Source of the DNA: JBFKQC01 sp041627895
GTDB lineage: Bacteria > Pseudomonadota > Alphaproteobacteria > Rhodobacterales > Rhodobacteraceae
Assembly: GCA_041627895.1 (NCBI GenBank)
Contig: JBFKQC010000121.1
Span: forward strand, 1-5,823
Direction of reading: 5' to 3'
DNA: 5,823 bases
Within the stretch, counting starts at the first letter, position 1. Every line of letters starts with the position of its first letter. Shown piece after piece: positions 5,773 to 5,823 of the stretch. Made by a program: the position numbers and the translations under genes. The notes beneath the pieces are model-generated. The model had not been told where the DNA came from, searched no databases, and saw only the letters and a program-made list of their open reading frames with translations.

Positions 5773-5823
5773 TCCGGTGCGACGGGGCAGGCAGGTGCTG
5801 GGCGGTGGCAACGCCATCGCGCC

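Larger units (their letters stand above)
5531..5823. other. Gene-poor 3' tail with no recognised product
   Basis: I see no gene, tRNA, rRNA or known riboswitch that I can support here. The codon pattern of the genes upstream disappears. The forward frame that includes GTG 5706 stays open to the window edge (39 full codons, reading VGGTIKRGPRKAEAPVRG) and has a Shine-Dalgarno-like GAGGGA at 5696-5701. However, it resembles no family I know, and its third positions are less G/C-biased than the real genes. What the tail does contain is dense dyad structure: the TTTGAC dyad, a GGCAC-GAA-GTGCC hairpin (5622-5634), and the 18-base inverted repeat with nested hairpins. The tatA gene that I would expect after scpB in related bacteria is absent. 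Confidence 0.6.

Noticed and set aside
5608..5817. Minus-strand open frame of 69 codons in the tail.
   Set aside because: The composition is Pro/Arg/Ser-rich, no family is recognised and it runs through the repeat arms, so it is probably a by-product of GC-rich sequence.
5590..5823. RNase P RNA, tmRNA, SRP RNA, 6S RNA or a cobalamin/SAM riboswitch in the 3' tail.
   Set aside because: The dense structure and a GTCCGGG string prompted the check, but none of the conserved core sequences of those RNAs as I know them is present on either strand.

Overview
This window looks like ordinary housekeeping chromosome from a high-GC alphaproteobacterium, most likely of the Rhodobacterales/Rhodobacteraceae. 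The reasons are the strong G/C bias at third codon positions, the protein sequences themselves, and the gene order argS - SPOR protein - nagZ - scpA - scpB, which I recall as a typical run of that order (recalled, not searched). All genes lie on the plus strand.

Region by region: bases 3-158 hold the last 51 codons of an upstream gene, possibly an atypical short-chain dehydrogenase. After a 53-base gap comes argS (212-1957, arginyl-tRNA synthetase). An 83-base gap with a small dyad separates it from a membrane-anchored SPOR-domain protein (2041-3021). Then follow nagZ (3018-4025, beta-N-acetylglucosaminidase), scpA (4018-4827, condensin kleisin subunit) and scpB (4802-5473, condensin winged-helix subunit). 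These last four genes are joined by overlaps of 4, 8 and about 26 bases (14 if scpB starts at the GTG at 4814), so they are very probably one translationally coupled transcript. A good intrinsic terminator (5492-5530) closes the run. The last 290 or so bases carry no gene I can support, but they contain unusual inverted repeats.

Functionally the operon mixes translation (ArgS), cell-wall remodelling and recycling (a SPOR protein that should bind glycan strands lacking stem peptides, and NagZ, which removes GlcNAc from recycled muropeptides) and chromosome segregation (ScpA and ScpB, partners of an Smc encoded elsewhere). The shared theme is growth and division.

I found no sign of a new biological system in the coding part. 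The least explained sequence is the 3' tail. It has an exact 18-base inverted repeat about 100 bases apart, whose left arm can alternatively form a nearby 9-bp hairpin, and a TTTGAC-N11-GTCAAA dyad just after the terminator. The genes I would expect on either side of this block in relatives (dgt before argS, tatABC after scpB) are not seen in the window, which may mean the block's edges have been rearranged in this lineage.
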